A stretch of DNA of 64,000 bases from DAOUJW01 sp034422115 (GCA_034422115.1 DAOUJW010000022.1:1-64000); one strand, 5' to 3'. Shown: positions 1 to 7,974, counted from the stretch's first letter. Notes: a model not told the origin generated them from the letters alone. Made by a program: numbers and translations.

Positions 1-218
1 GGCTCGCCGCCGATGTCGATGGCGAGGTAGTCGCCGGGGGCGGACAGCGACGCCTCGGCACATACTGCCACCCAATCACGGCGGTAAATCCGCTCCATCT
101 CCAGCGCAAAGAACGCTTCGTCACGGTAGGCAGCGAAGGGAAGAGAACGTGCCTCGCCCACCGGCCTCATTGCCTCTTCCAGCAGCTCTCTAGGTGAATC
201 TGTGTTTCGTGGGTGCAT
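1..218 (-). CDS. Rieske-type ring-hydroxylating oxygenase, alpha subunit, N-terminal part
   Basis: Only the first 72 codons lie in the window; the gene runs off the left edge. It starts at ATG 218-216 on the minus strand. The readable protein has the typical entry of Rieske 2Fe-2S oxygenase large subunits: LPFAAYRDEAFFALEMERIY, then RRDWVAVC and SAPGDYLAIDIGGE. In this family that stretch precedes the Rieske CxH...CxxH cluster, which lies outside the window. Known members use a Rieske centre and a mononuclear iron to hydroxylate or demethylate aromatic or quaternary-amine substrates; the substrate here cannot be told. An in-frame ATG at codon 17 is an alternative start. Confidence 0.8.
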   Translation of the reverse strand, partial: MHPRNTDSPRELLEEAMRPVGEARSLPFAAYRDEAFFALEMERIYRRDWVAVCAEASLSAPGDYLAIDIGGE

Positions 219-352
219 TAGTTTATTTTGCCGACATTGTTTCGCCCCGGTCCGTTCTCGTTGGCCATCCCCGCGATATTCACTGTATCGACAGTCTACT
301 GGACAGTCAGCTTTGGTTGCAAGGCAAAAGTGCTTGCCCTTATCAAGTGTGG

Positions 353-484
353 TCAATGAGACCCGAGGCGGTGGGGTCGGTCGCTGGCTAGAGGAACAGA
401 ACCAGTCTCAACGTGAAGGTTCTTGATTTTATCAAGTCTGGTGGGCTGGCCTGTAACCAGCCGCACCAGCACCGACGTGTCAAT
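353..484 (-). pseudogene. vapC (PIN toxin) 5' remnant
   Basis: Directly after and overlapping the stop of the AbrB-type antitoxin, the minus strand reads IDTSVLVRLVTGQP, which matches the first strand of PIN-domain VapC toxins, including the first catalytic Asp. The frame then becomes unlike PIN and stops after about 40 codons. There is no ATG, GTG or TTG start where one is expected, only ATT. I read it as a toxin gene reduced to its first turn by deletion. The 130 bp from 220 to 352 holds no gene that I recognise, apart from space for the promoter of the Rieske gene. Confidence 0.5.
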
Positions 485-725
485 CCCTGTACTTCGCCGG
501 ATCATATCCCTCGTCCCGGAACTTGCGGATGTCGAACGGCGGAGTCCCGGGAGCTATCTTGTCGCGCAGCCCCCCTAGCATGGACAAGTCAATCCTCTTG
601 GCTCGCAGGGTGTAGCCTTCCGACCCCTCCAGCAGTTCCAACTGGTCGCCCGGCCCCACACCAAGGGCCTCCAGGACGTGGGCAGGAAGTGTGACCTGAC
701 GTTTGGAAGTTATTCTGACCAACAT
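480..725 (-). CDS. AbrB/MazE/SpoVT-type antitoxin-like DNA-binding protein
   Basis: 81 residues starting MLVRITSKRQVTLPAHVLEA, the swapped-hairpin beta-barrel fold of AbrB/MazE/VapB proteins, followed by GVGPGDQLELLEGSEGYTLR. The start at 725 is chosen because AAGGAG lies 6 nt upstream; an in-frame start 39 bp further up has no comparable site. Such proteins bind their own promoter as dimers and neutralise a partner toxin through the C-terminal tail (about residues 50-81 here). The toxin gene that should follow survives only as a short remnant, so this is probably an orphan antitoxin or a retained repressor. Confidence 0.75.
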   Translation of the reverse strand: MLVRITSKRQVTLPAHVLEALGVGPGDQLELLEGSEGYTLRAKRIDLSMLGGLRDKIAPGTPPFDIRKFRDEGYDPAKYRD

Positions 726-821
726 AGCAATTCTCCTTACCAAGAGACTATTTTGGCAAGACATGCTGTGTCAAGCGTGGATGTAGGCGGGCCAAGCCAA
801 CGTGTATCGAAAATGCTTTAC

Positions 822-920
822 TTCCCGCTCATCCTGAGCATGTCGAAGGGTGAGCGGAGCAAGACTAAGCCCGGTGTCTTCCCGCTCTGGTTCGACAAGC
901 TCACCATGAGCGGAAACGGG
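822..920. repeat. Dispersed inverted repeat, family A copy 1
   Basis: Two oppositely oriented modules. The first reads CCCGCTCATCCTGAGCATGT then CGAAGGGTGAGCGG; the second reads GGTTCGACAAGCTCACCATG then AGCGG. The same paired modules recur at 20391, 24647, 46874 and 58936, and a single module at 45001. It fills the gap before the alpha/beta hydrolase gene. The remaining 726-1045 sequence has a possible -10 (TACAAT, 969-974) without a good -35. Confidence 0.75.
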
Positions 921-1045
921 CCTTGGCTTATAGCGGCCAGGTCGTTTCCCTAATCCTGAAGTATGGTTTACAATGTAGTCGCCTCTTCCCGGACGGGAAG
1001 GGCTCTTGGAATCGAGCGCACTCATACAAGACTAAGGAGGATAGT

Positions 1046-1834
1046 ATGCCCAAAGTAACCGCAAACGGCGTGGAGATAGCCTACAACGACCAGGGAAGCG
1101 GCGACACCACCGTCGTCCTTGTACACGGCTTCCCCCTGGACAAGAGCATGTGGGACGCCCAGGCCGCGTCCCTGTCCGGGGATTACCGCGTCATCACCCC
1201 GGACCTGAGGGGCCACGGCGAGTCCCAGGTCACCCCCGGGCCCTACACAATGGAGCTACTGGCCGACGACCTGAAGGGTCTGCTGGACGCCCTGAGCCTG
1301 GACAAGGTGGTCCTGGGCGGCTTCTCCATGGGCGGCTACGTTGTCTTCTCCTTCCTGCGCAAGTACGCGGACAGAGTCTCCTCGCTTCTGCTGCTGGACA
1401 CCAGGCCGCAGCCCGACTCCGACGAGGCCAAAGAGGGCCGCGAGAGGACGGCCCAGGCTGTGGAGAGTGATGGCGCATCGGCCGTTGCCGGGCTGGTCTC
1501 CAGGCTGCTGGCTGAGGACACCGTGGCCAACCGCCAGGACGTTGTGGACAGGGTGGCGGCGATGATTGCCGCCTGCCCCGCGGAGGCAATTGCGGGAGAC
1601 CTGCGTGGAATGGCCCTGCGCGGCGACTCCACGGACCTGCTGGCCGGCATAAGCGTCCCCACGCTGGTGGTTGTGGGCGACCAGGACGTCATCACGCCAC
1701 CGGCGGAGTCCCAGATGATGGCCTCCACCATACCCAACGCCAAGCTGGTGGAGATTGCGGGCGCGGGCCACCTCTCCAACCTGGAGGACCCGGACGCCTT
1801 CACCGCCGCCATCCACGACTTCCTGCGCACGTAA
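1046..1834 (+). CDS. Alpha/beta hydrolase
   Basis: 262 residues. The start at 1046 follows AAGGAGG by 5 nt; a longer in-frame ORF upstream has no such site. The alpha/beta hydrolase fold is clear: oxyanion-loop motif HGFPLD (27-32), nucleophile elbow GFSMGG with Ser94, acid Asp214 in GDQD, and His242 in AGHLSNLEDP. This is the 3-oxoadipate enol-lactonase/haloperoxidase-like branch of small soluble esterases, but the substrate cannot be inferred. It is monocistronic and converges on the lipoprotein gene at 1931, with a perfect palindrome between the two. Confidence 0.9.
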   Translation: MPKVTANGVEIAYNDQGSGDTTVVLVHGFPLDKSMWDAQAASLSGDYRVITPDLRGHGESQVTPGPYTMELLADDLKGLLDALSLDKVVLGGFSMGGYVVFSFLRKYADRVSSLLLLDTRPQPDSDEAKEGRERTAQAVESDGASAVAGLVSRLLAEDTVANRQDVVDRVAAMIAACPAEAIAGDLRGMALRGDSTDLLAGISVPTLVVVGDQDVITPPAESQMMASTIPNAKLVEIAGAGHLSNLEDPDAFTAAIHDFLRT

Positions 1835-1871
1835 TAGGTCTCCCGGCACAATCAGAAACCAAGGCAAATGT

Positions 1872-1895
1872 AGGGGCGGTTCGCGAACCGCCCCT
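1872..1895. terminator. Perfect 24-bp palindrome between convergent genes
   Basis: AGGGGCGGTTCG followed at once by its exact reverse complement, 12 bp per arm with no spacer. It lies 37 bp after the hydrolase stop and 35 bp beyond the stop of the convergent lipoprotein gene, a position suited to a bidirectional terminator. There is no T-run, so it could equally be a dispersed palindromic element. Confidence 0.45.
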
Positions 1896-1930
1896 GGATG
1901 TTTCTCATATACCCGCCCATGCAGTCTAGG

Positions 1931-3271
1931 CTAGCCCGAACCGTCCTCCCGAAATTCCAAAGATGCCGCCACCTCCAGCAAAAACTCCTCCGTGATGGGG
2001 CCACCCAGAAATCCATAGATGGAGTACCAGTAGCCATCCTCTTCCCATAACAAAGACAGCAGAGGAGGCAAGTCTGGAGGGCGTTCCGGGAGCAATTCGC
2101 GCTCTCCTGGAAAGCCATTGATCACGGCCGGCTCTCCATTGCCCAAGCTGAACTTCGATGAGTGCTGCTCCAGGGTGAAGCCATAGGATGTATCGCCCGG
2201 GATGTACCAGCTCTGACCTACCCATCGGTCCTCGAAGTGGTCCGAACCTCTCCTGCCGGCCGTGATCTTCTCGCCTCGGACGAAACCCTCAGGCAGGTTA
2301 GCGGGTACGGCAATTGGGTAGCCGGTTATGCACTCAGCCTCTTGGTATGTGAAGACGTCCCAGAGCTGTGTGCCCATATTGCGAATGCCCTCCGGACGAT
2401 TCGGGTCCGGGGTGTTGGTGGGAAAGAGGCCCATGCACTCCGGCGGTACGGGGGTTGGCTGTGGTGTGGGGTCCGTCCCGCGCGACTCCAGGGAAGCGGC
2501 CACCTCCAGCAGAAACTCCTCCGTTATTGGGCCGCTAAGGAAACCATATATGGAGAACCAGTAACCATCTTCTTCCCATAGGAACGAGAGCAAAGGAGGG
2601 AGGTCGTTACTTGGATGACTCACCTCGCGCTCTCCCGGACGGCCGTTGACTGTGAACGGCTCCCCGTCTATTCCAAAGGGACTTGAGTGCTGAGACAGCC
2701 TGAATCCGTGGCCCGGATCCCCTGGGATGTACCAGCCGTGCTCCACCCATCTGCTTTCGAAGTGGTCAGATCCCATTTTGGAGACTATGATTTGCTCGGC
2801 TCTGTTGAAGCCGTCGGGGAGATTCGTGGGGACGTAGATTGGGTAGCCTGTTATGCACTCCGCCTCCTCGAATGAGCAGACGGGCCAGACCTGCGAACCA
2901 AAGTTGCGAATGCCCTCAGGGCGGCTTGGGTCCGGGGTGTTGGTGGGAAAGAGACCAGCACATTCGAACGGAGCAGTGGTTGGCTGGGTTGCAGGGGAGG
3001 CTTCCGGCGTATCCGCTGGCGGGGGAGTGGGCACGGCCTCCGGCGTGTCGGTAGGCCGCACAGTTGGAGCGGGAGTTGGCGTATCCGTTGGCTGAACTGT
3101 GGGAGGAGGCGCGGACCTGTCAGTTGGCTCCAGTGTGGGAGTAGCCTCCGGCGTATCTGTTGGCTGGGCGGTGGGAGTGGGTTCGGCCTGCTGCGTACAG
3201 GCTCCAGCAACCACCAACAGGCACACCAAAAGAAACACGATACCCAACAAGGATAGTCTGGGGTCATTCAC
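1931..3271 (-). CDS. Secreted lipoprotein with Pro/Thr stalk and two tandem domains
   Basis: 446 residues. A signal peptide ends in a lipobox-like VAGAC with lipidated Cys25. Residues 27-100 are a low-complexity Pro/Thr/Glu stalk (repeats of the form TPTxxPTDTPEA). Two copies of a ~150-residue domain follow, each opening with C-x-GLFPTNTPDP, passing through ECITGYPI and SWYIPGD/GWYIPGD, and closing with SIYGFL-GPITEEFLLEVAASLE. The copies are about 65% identical by eye, indicating a recent internal duplication. The closing segment resembles the end of DUF4367-like domains, but I do not recognise the family with certainty. Likely attached to the outside of the membrane by its lipid. The next two genes are probably distant relatives. 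Confidence 0.8.
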   Translation of the reverse strand: MNDPRLSLLGIVFLLVCLLVVAGACTQQAEPTPTAQPTDTPEATPTLEPTDRSAPPPTVQPTDTPTPAPTVRPTDTPEAVPTPPPADTPEASPATQPTTAPFECAGLFPTNTPDPSRPEGIRNFGSQVWPVCSFEEAECITGYPIYVPTNLPDGFNRAEQIIVSKMGSDHFESRWVEHGWYIPGDPGHGFRLSQHSSPFGIDGEPFTVNGRPGEREVSHPSNDLPPLLSFLWEEDGYWFSIYGFLSGPITEEFLLEVAASLESRGTDPTPQPTPVPPECMGLFPTNTPDPNRPEGIRNMGTQLWDVFTYQEAECITGYPIAVPANLPEGFVRGEKITAGRRGSDHFEDRWVGQSWYIPGDTSYGFTLEQHSSKFSLGNGEPAVINGFPGERELLPERPPDLPPLLSLLWEEDGYWYSIYGFLGGPITEEFLLEVAASLEFREDGSG

Positions 3272-3297
3272 GGTGGTAACCTCAGTGACATTATACC

Positions 3298-4005
3298 TTA
3301 TGAAGAGGGAGTCAATGAGTCAGACGGGGCCATGCTGTTCGCCATCTTGAACAACTCACTTTCGTTCATCGGCTCTATGTCCTGGGCTATGAGCAAGTGG
3401 TGTGTCCCGTCCCGGTTCCACTGCAAGGCGATGGCCTCACCCCACAGAAGAGAGTCGTTCCACTCTGGCGGAAGACACTCCACTTCACCGCCAGGCATCA
3501 TTTTAGGGCACGGCACCTCAAAGGCGGGCGTCCTTCGTTCACCTAGTACGATATTATACCCCGATTGCTCCCTTGCCTCTTGCGGCCAACTGTTCCTGAT
3601 GCTGAGGGAAGGGCTATCGTCTGGAGGGTAGAAATCCTTAGCATCTAGCCTGGTAAACCATCCCGTCACGCCGTCCACTTCAACTGTTACCCGCTCTCCG
3701 CCCATATCCAAATCAAACTCCGCGCCGAATTGAACCATGATGACCCCAGGGGACTTAATGGAGTCTACGGTCCCAGGCGGTACTGGGCCGTGGTGAACCC
3801 CCTCCCAATCCCATTTGGCCCCTGGACTCATGCCACTTTCCTCGGCAAGGGACTTCTCGGAAACCCCTGTAAGCCGAAGGTAGTCGGGCATGTAGGTCGG
3901 AAGCCGAAGTCGGTCTCTCCATACCTGCTGGTCGTTTGGCTCAAAGCAGCCCGTAATCCACACCAGAATCGCGATTCCCAACACGGCTAGCCTGTAGCGA
4001 ATCAT
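3298..4005 (-). CDS. Putative lipoprotein, paralogue of the next gene
   Basis: 235 residues with a short signal peptide and lipobox ITGC (Cys20). It shares with the gene at 4074-4898 the early motif RDRLRLPTYMPDYLR, a central GGERVTVEVDGVTGW segment and a C-terminal block ALQWNRDGTHHLLIAQDIEP followed by MNESELFKMANSM. The C-terminal block looks like the closing strand-helix of DUF4367-type domains (a strand reporting a sugar- or peptide-like ligand pocket, then an [LE]LxxxAxSL helix), which is inference. It lies 26 bp upstream of, and reads into, the duplicated-domain lipoprotein. Function unknown. Confidence 0.75.
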   Translation of the reverse strand: MIRYRLAVLGIAILVWITGCFEPNDQQVWRDRLRLPTYMPDYLRLTGVSEKSLAEESGMSPGAKWDWEGVHHGPVPPGTVDSIKSPGVIMVQFGAEFDLDMGGERVTVEVDGVTGWFTRLDAKDFYPPDDSPSLSIRNSWPQEAREQSGYNIVLGERRTPAFEVPCPKMMPGGEVECLPPEWNDSLLWGEAIALQWNRDGTHHLLIAQDIEPMNESELFKMANSMAPSDSLTPSS

Positions 4006-4073
4006 GGCAACTGCCTCAGAATCATTATACCCGTAATGAGCGCTTGAACCGCATAGTGTTTGTCTGATAGCTA

Positions 4074-4898
4074 CTATCTACTGGAATACTTGGACGGCGC
4101 CATGCTGTTGGCCATCCTGAATAGCTCGTCTTCATTCATCGGTTCTATGTCCTGGGCTATCAGAAAATGGTGAACGCCGTCCCTGTTCCACTGAAGGGCT
4201 ATGGCCGGGCCCCAGAGCAAAGAGTCGGACCATCTCCATCTCTCTCCCTCGGGGACCTCTACACGCACGACCCTATCTTCAATGTAATTCTGCCAAGGCC
4301 TCCACGTCGGTGTGATGTATACAAGCGGCTTACGGACGACTTCTTCCTCCAATACTGCCGAAGCTTCATCGCTTGTTGGCGGCAGTTCCCTGGGCCCAGG
4401 CACATCTCGCTGATCAATGACTCTATTGTAGCTGACTCCCCTTCCAGCGCCCTCTGGCCAGCCCTTAGCAAGAGTATAGACGGGAGTTCCGTCCAGCGGC
4501 GGGCGGAAGTCGTCAGAGCTTAGTCGAATTAGCCACCCCTGTACGCCGTCAACCTCCACGGACTCTCGTTCGCCGCCAATGTCAAAGTCGAACTCCAAGC
4601 CTACCTGGATCATCATGACACCTGGAGAGGCATAGCCAGAGCGATCCAGGGGGGTGTGCTCTCGTCCCTCCCACGAGATCTCAACGCCCGGCTTCACGCG
4701 GTCATCGTATCCTCCAGTTGTTAATGCTTCGGACGAGCCGTATCGTCTGAGGTACTCCGGAATGTATTGCGGGAGTCTCAGTCTATCCCGGAACTCCTGT
4801 TGGGCGCTCGGCTTGAAGAGAAAACGCCCCGCACTAAACGTCCCAACCACAACGACCGAGACGAGAACCAACAGCATTATGAAGGGCACGGGCCTCAC
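4074..4898 (-). CDS. Membrane-anchored secreted protein, paralogue of the 3298 gene
   Basis: 274 residues. An N-terminal hydrophobic segment (about 7-30) has no clear lipobox, so this copy is probably a membrane-anchored or cleaved secreted protein, unlike its neighbour. It shares RDRLRLPQYIPEYLR, GGERESVEVDGVQGW and the C-terminal ALQWNRDGVHHFLIAQDIEP block with the 3298-4005 product. It carries an insertion of about 50 residues (roughly 160-215) not found there. The pair looks like an old tandem duplication. Base composition is slightly lower in GC than the flanking housekeeping genes. Function unknown. Confidence 0.7.
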   Translation of the reverse strand: MRPVPFIMLLVLVSVVVVGTFSAGRFLFKPSAQQEFRDRLRLPQYIPEYLRRYGSSEALTTGGYDDRVKPGVEISWEGREHTPLDRSGYASPGVMMIQVGLEFDFDIGGERESVEVDGVQGWLIRLSSDDFRPPLDGTPVYTLAKGWPEGAGRGVSYNRVIDQRDVPGPRELPPTSDEASAVLEEEVVRKPLVYITPTWRPWQNYIEDRVVRVEVPEGERWRWSDSLLWGPAIALQWNRDGVHHFLIAQDIEPMNEDELFRMANSMAPSKYSSR

Positions 4899-5240
4899 CT
4901 AAACTCAGTCCTCCTAACTCTGTCCATCCTGCGGCAGTCCAATGTAAGCAGCAATTCTATGGTATGTCTCCTCAAGAAATGAGATACTCAAAAAGACGAC
5001 TTGAAACGTATCATGGCGGCAACCCCCTTAGCCTCCATTGTACACCCGTGTACACCCGTCCCCGGCAGATCCAGTCACAAAGTGCGATACCCGCGCCAGA
5101 CGGATACCAGATTAGCGCAATTCGTAGTATTCACAAATCGTGCAATGCGCCCCTTTGCTGCATGGCCGAATCAACAGCGCACACAACAAATTATGCCGCT
5201 TTCCTCGCCCACGCGGGGCCTTACGTCCGTTTTCCTCTCA

Positions 5241-5269
5241 TTGACAGGCCATTGCTGCGCTGATAATAT
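5241..5269 (+). promoter_or_regulatory. Consensus sigma70-type promoter
   Basis: TTGACA (5241-5246), a 17-bp spacer, and TAATAT (5264-5269): the best housekeeping promoter match in this part of the window. Expected transcript start is about 5276. It reads into the small ORF at 5338. The surrounding gap from 4899 to 5738 contains no other gene that I can support. Confidence 0.6.
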
Positions 5270-5337
5270 GCCCTGTGAGAAAAGGATCGCACCGGAACCC
5301 CTCCGAAAGACCACTCCAACTCACTCAAGGAGTCGCA

Positions 5338-5496
5338 ATGGTGCTCCCAAGCCCTTCAGGCTTAAGAAGTAACAGATTCCACCAGGTAGAGCGCGGCAAC
5401 GTTCGCAACTACATGTCCACCTGCTCTTCCTACTATCTGGCGTGGCCCCCGTTCATAGCCCGACGCCACAGGCATTCCCTCCCCTGCGACCCTTAG
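5338..5496 (+). CDS. Possible 52-residue protein of unknown function
   Basis: ATG 5338 follows AAGGAG by 5 nt and lies about 60 nt after the predicted start of the transcript from the TTGACA/TAATAT promoter. The product begins MVLPSPSGLRSNRFHQVERG, is basic (many Arg and His), has no signal peptide or membrane segment, and matches nothing I know. Promoter plus ribosome-binding site plus ORF is the only support; the transcript could also be a non-coding RNA or a leader for panD 240 bp downstream. Confidence 0.35.
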   Translation: MVLPSPSGLRSNRFHQVERGNVRNYMSTCSSYYLAWPPFIARRHRHSLPCDP

Positions 5497-5738
5497 CAGC
5501 CCCCCTCAACAACTGGATATTCCTTTCGTAGATTTCCCTGGCCGGTAGAGACAGGCCCCGCGCGGACGCTAGGTCGCGCCCCATGTCCCCCAAAGCCGGA
5601 CACCTCACGAACAGACCCGCGTACCGATTGGACCATTCGGAGTATCTCCACGTCGTCTGCCGTCCAGGGCCAAGAAAGCCTCATGCGAACCCACCAAGCG
5701 CATGAGAGCGATGATCCTAACAGCCAAAGGAGGTGAAT

Positions 5739-6110
5739 ATGAAGATCGTGCTCAATTCCAAAATACACAGAGCGTGGATCACGGATACCAACCCCGACTA
5801 CGTAGGCAGCATAATCATAGACAAGGCGCTGATGGACAAGGTTGACCTGTGGGAGTACGAGAAGGTCCTCATCTGCAACGTCAACAACGGCGCCCGGTGG
5901 GAGACCTACGCGCTGGCAGGCGACTACGGTTCCGGCACTGTATCGGTGCAGGGCGCGGGCGCGCGTCTGGCCGAGAAGGGCGACTGCGTTATCATCCTTG
6001 CTTTTGACGTCACCCACGAGCCGGTGGAACCCAAGATGATCCTGGTGGACCAGGACAACAAGTTCGTTGAGTACCTGGAAGGCATCCCCGAGTATGAGAA
6101 GGTTCACTGA
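5739..6110 (+). CDS. panD: Aspartate 1-decarboxylase proenzyme
   Basis: 123 residues. PanD makes beta-alanine from L-aspartate for pantothenate and CoA synthesis, using a pyruvoyl group formed by self-cleavage. The cleavage site Gly23-Ser24 is present in YVGSI, with Lys8, Arg53 and Tyr57 (NNGARWETYALAG) at the expected active-site positions and NG/AG beta-barrel motifs later. Length is normal for the family (about 115-130). The start at 5739 has AAAGGAGG just upstream; the GTG at 5733 would overlap that site. The stop lies 17 bp inside the following methyltransferase gene, so the two are probably co-transcribed. panB and panC are not in the window. Confidence 0.95.
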   Translation: MKIVLNSKIHRAWITDTNPDYVGSIIIDKALMDKVDLWEYEKVLICNVNNGARWETYALAGDYGSGTVSVQGAGARLAEKGDCVIILAFDVTHEPVEPKMILVDQDNKFVEYLEGIPEYEKVH

Positions 6111-6906
6111 GGACGTCACGGAGTCCTTCTACGACTCCGAAGACGAGCTGTATCGCTCCTTCTGGGACACCGAGGGCAGTCTGCACTGGGGCCTCTTTGA
6201 CGAGACCACCGGCCAGGACTTCCTCAAGGCGTGTGCCAACCTCAACGAGTTCATGGCCAACAAGGCCAGGCTGCTCCCCAACTCCAGGCTGCTGGACATA
6301 GGGTGCGGCAACGGCAACACCGCCATGTGGCTCAGCAGCACCCGGGAGTGCAGCGTTGTGGGCGTGGACCTCAGCGGGGTGCGCATCAACAACGCCAACC
6401 GTGACCTGGAAGGAGCGCCGGCGCCCCTCAGAGATCGCGTGAGTTTCGAGAAGGCGTCGGCCACCGCCCTCCCATTCGAGGACGGCTCTTTCAGCCACGT
6501 GTGGAGCCAGGCCACCATCTACCACATACCGGACAAGGAGGCCACGCTTCAGGAGGCCTACAGGGTGCTGGCCAAGGGCGGGCTGTTCATCTTCGATGAC
6601 CTGATCAAGCCCAAGCCGGACATCAGCGAAGCGGCGCGCACCTACGTCTACGACCGCCTCTACTTCGATACCGACTTCAGCTTCCAGTCCTACCAGGACG
6701 CCCTCAAGGAGACGGGCTTTCGAGTGGTGGAGGCGGTGGACCTGGGCGAGCACCTGCACGCCAGCTACACGCATCTGGCCAACGTCACCGGGGAGCTGGC
6801 GGAGCGCGACAAGAAGTACGCCGAACTATCCTACGCTTACGGGCAGATGGTGAAGGCCCAGGAGAACAGCGAGCTCGGCTGGGCTTTCTACCTGTGCGAG
6901 AAGTAA
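6094..6906 (+). CDS. SAM-dependent methyltransferase (class I)
   Basis: 270 residues starting MRRFTEDVTESFYDSEDELY, overlapping the end of panD by 17 bp. SAM-binding motif I is LLDIGCGNGNTAMWL, the acidic loop is VVGVDLSG, and motif IV-like FSHVWSQATIYHI and VLAKGGLFIFDDL follow. The N-terminal SFYD...YRSFW...LHWGLF pattern is seen in small-molecule N-methyltransferases and cyclopropane-synthase-like enzymes (glycine/sarcosine/dimethylglycine or coclaurine types), so an amine or lipid substrate is plausible. It is followed 32 bp later by a second, unrelated methyltransferase. Confidence 0.85.
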   Translation: MRRFTEDVTESFYDSEDELYRSFWDTEGSLHWGLFDETTGQDFLKACANLNEFMANKARLLPNSRLLDIGCGNGNTAMWLSSTRECSVVGVDLSGVRINNANRDLEGAPAPLRDRVSFEKASATALPFEDGSFSHVWSQATIYHIPDKEATLQEAYRVLAKGGLFIFDDLIKPKPDISEAARTYVYDRLYFDTDFSFQSYQDALKETGFRVVEAVDLGEHLHASYTHLANVTGELAERDKKYAELSYAYGQMVKAQENSELGWAFYLCEK

Positions 6907-6938
6907 TCTGAACAATCCCCAATCCCAAGGAGACCACT

Positions 6939-7568
6939 ATGTCAAGCCAGAACAGGGTGCAGTGGGTATACTCCTCAAAAGACAACCAGGAACTGGCAGA
7001 GCGGTACGACCAGTGGTCTAAGGACTACGAGAGCGACCTTGCCGAGGACTTCGTGTACCTGGCGCCTCAGAAGACATCAGAGGTCTTCGCCAAGCACGTG
7101 CCCAAGGACGCCCGGATACTGGACGCCGGCGCGGGCACGGGGCTGGTGGGCGTGATTCTGGCGGAGATGGGCTACGGCCAGATGGTGGCTATGGACCTGT
7201 CCCAGGGTATGCTGGACGAGGCCCGCAAGAAGCAGGTGTACCAGGACTTTCACGTGATGGTCATGGGAGAGACCCTGGACTATGACACGGACTCCTTCGA
7301 CGCCGTTATCACGGTCGGAGTGCTGACGGTGGGCCACGCGCCCGCAAGCTCCCTGGACGAGTTGGTGCGCGTCACCAGGCCCGGCGGCCACATAGTCTTT
7401 TCGCTGCGGCCGGACGTGTACGAGGGCAACGGTTTCAGGGAGAGGCAGAACGAGCTTGAGGCCCAGGGCAAGTGGAAGCTGGCTGAAGTGACGGACGAGT
7501 TCCAGCCCATGCCCAAGGGTGAGCCGGAGGTAACGCACCGGGTCTGGGTGTACCAGGTCTCCGGATAG
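6939..7568 (+). CDS. SAM-dependent methyltransferase, METTL27/WBSCR27-like
   Basis: 209 residues; AAGGAG lies upstream of ATG 6939. The N-terminus contains ELAERYDQWSKDYESDL, the usual opening of the Williams-Beuren-27-like group. Motif I is ILDAGAGTGLVGVIL, then MVAMDLSQGMLDEARKK, VITVGVLTVGHAP and RPGGHIVFSLRPD. The substrate is unknown. It probably ends the panD transcript, as the next gene is on the opposite strand. Confidence 0.85.
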   Translation: MSSQNRVQWVYSSKDNQELAERYDQWSKDYESDLAEDFVYLAPQKTSEVFAKHVPKDARILDAGAGTGLVGVILAEMGYGQMVAMDLSQGMLDEARKKQVYQDFHVMVMGETLDYDTDSFDAVITVGVLTVGHAPASSLDELVRVTRPGGHIVFSLRPDVYEGNGFRERQNELEAQGKWKLAEVTDEFQPMPKGEPEVTHRVWVYQVSG

Positions 7569-7614
7569 CGCAGAGCGCTGGTCTACCGGCGCAGGCGCGC
7601 GACGCCTATAGACA

Positions 7615-7974
7615 CTAGGGGGCTGTATTCAGCTTGGCGGCGGCCGCAATGAGGTCAGCTATCGCACTGCGCCCGGCGTCCTCAGGGTTCGAGAGCTTGA
7701 CGTGCCTGCCACCGGCCTTGCCGGAGCCTTCAAGGATGCGTTGTGGGTCGGGCAGGCTGGAGCCTTTGAAGAACTCAAGCCTGAGGTAGCCCCTGGCTGA
7801 GGCCACCATACACAGACCGCCATTCAGTTCATAGTGGAGGTTCCGCCACTTGATAGACTCCACTGCCTCCGGGGCAAGCTCCCTGACCAGCGCCCTCAGC
7901 CGCGCGGCCACATCGTTCAGTGGCGGCGTCAAACCGGACAGGAACAGGTTGACCTGCTCAGAATCCGTTGTCAC
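7615..7974 (-). CDS. DUF1801 domain protein
   Basis: 119 residues. The pattern of a four-helix/beta domain with ALVRELAPEAVESIKWRNLHY, LCMVASARGYLRLEFFKG and KLSNPEDAGRSAIADLI is that of DUF1801 (YdhG-like) proteins, whose biochemical role is unclear. I chose the GTG at 7974, with GGAGGG 8 nt upstream. The longer ORF start at 8004 lies inside TTGTATAAT, which looks like a promoter -10 element, so it would not be on the mRNA. Confidence 0.75.
   Translation of the reverse strand: MTTDSEQVNLFLSGLTPPLNDVAARLRALVRELAPEAVESIKWRNLHYELNGGLCMVASARGYLRLEFFKGSSLPDPQRILEGSGKAGGRHVKLSNPEDAGRSAIADLIAAAAKLNTAP

Noticed and set aside
323..338. GGCAA-N6-TTGCC inverted repeat upstream of the Rieske gene
   Set aside because: Five-base arms occur often by chance; no regulator or promoter is tied to it.
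5045..5062. TACACCCGTGTACACCCGT tandem as a possible iteron
   Set aside because: Only two copies; no origin or replication gene nearby.
4964..5372. Two overlapping plus-strand ORFs of about 100-120 codons
   Set aside because: No ribosome-binding site or recognisable domain, and they overlap each other in different frames. Only the smaller ORF at 5338 has promoter and translation signals.
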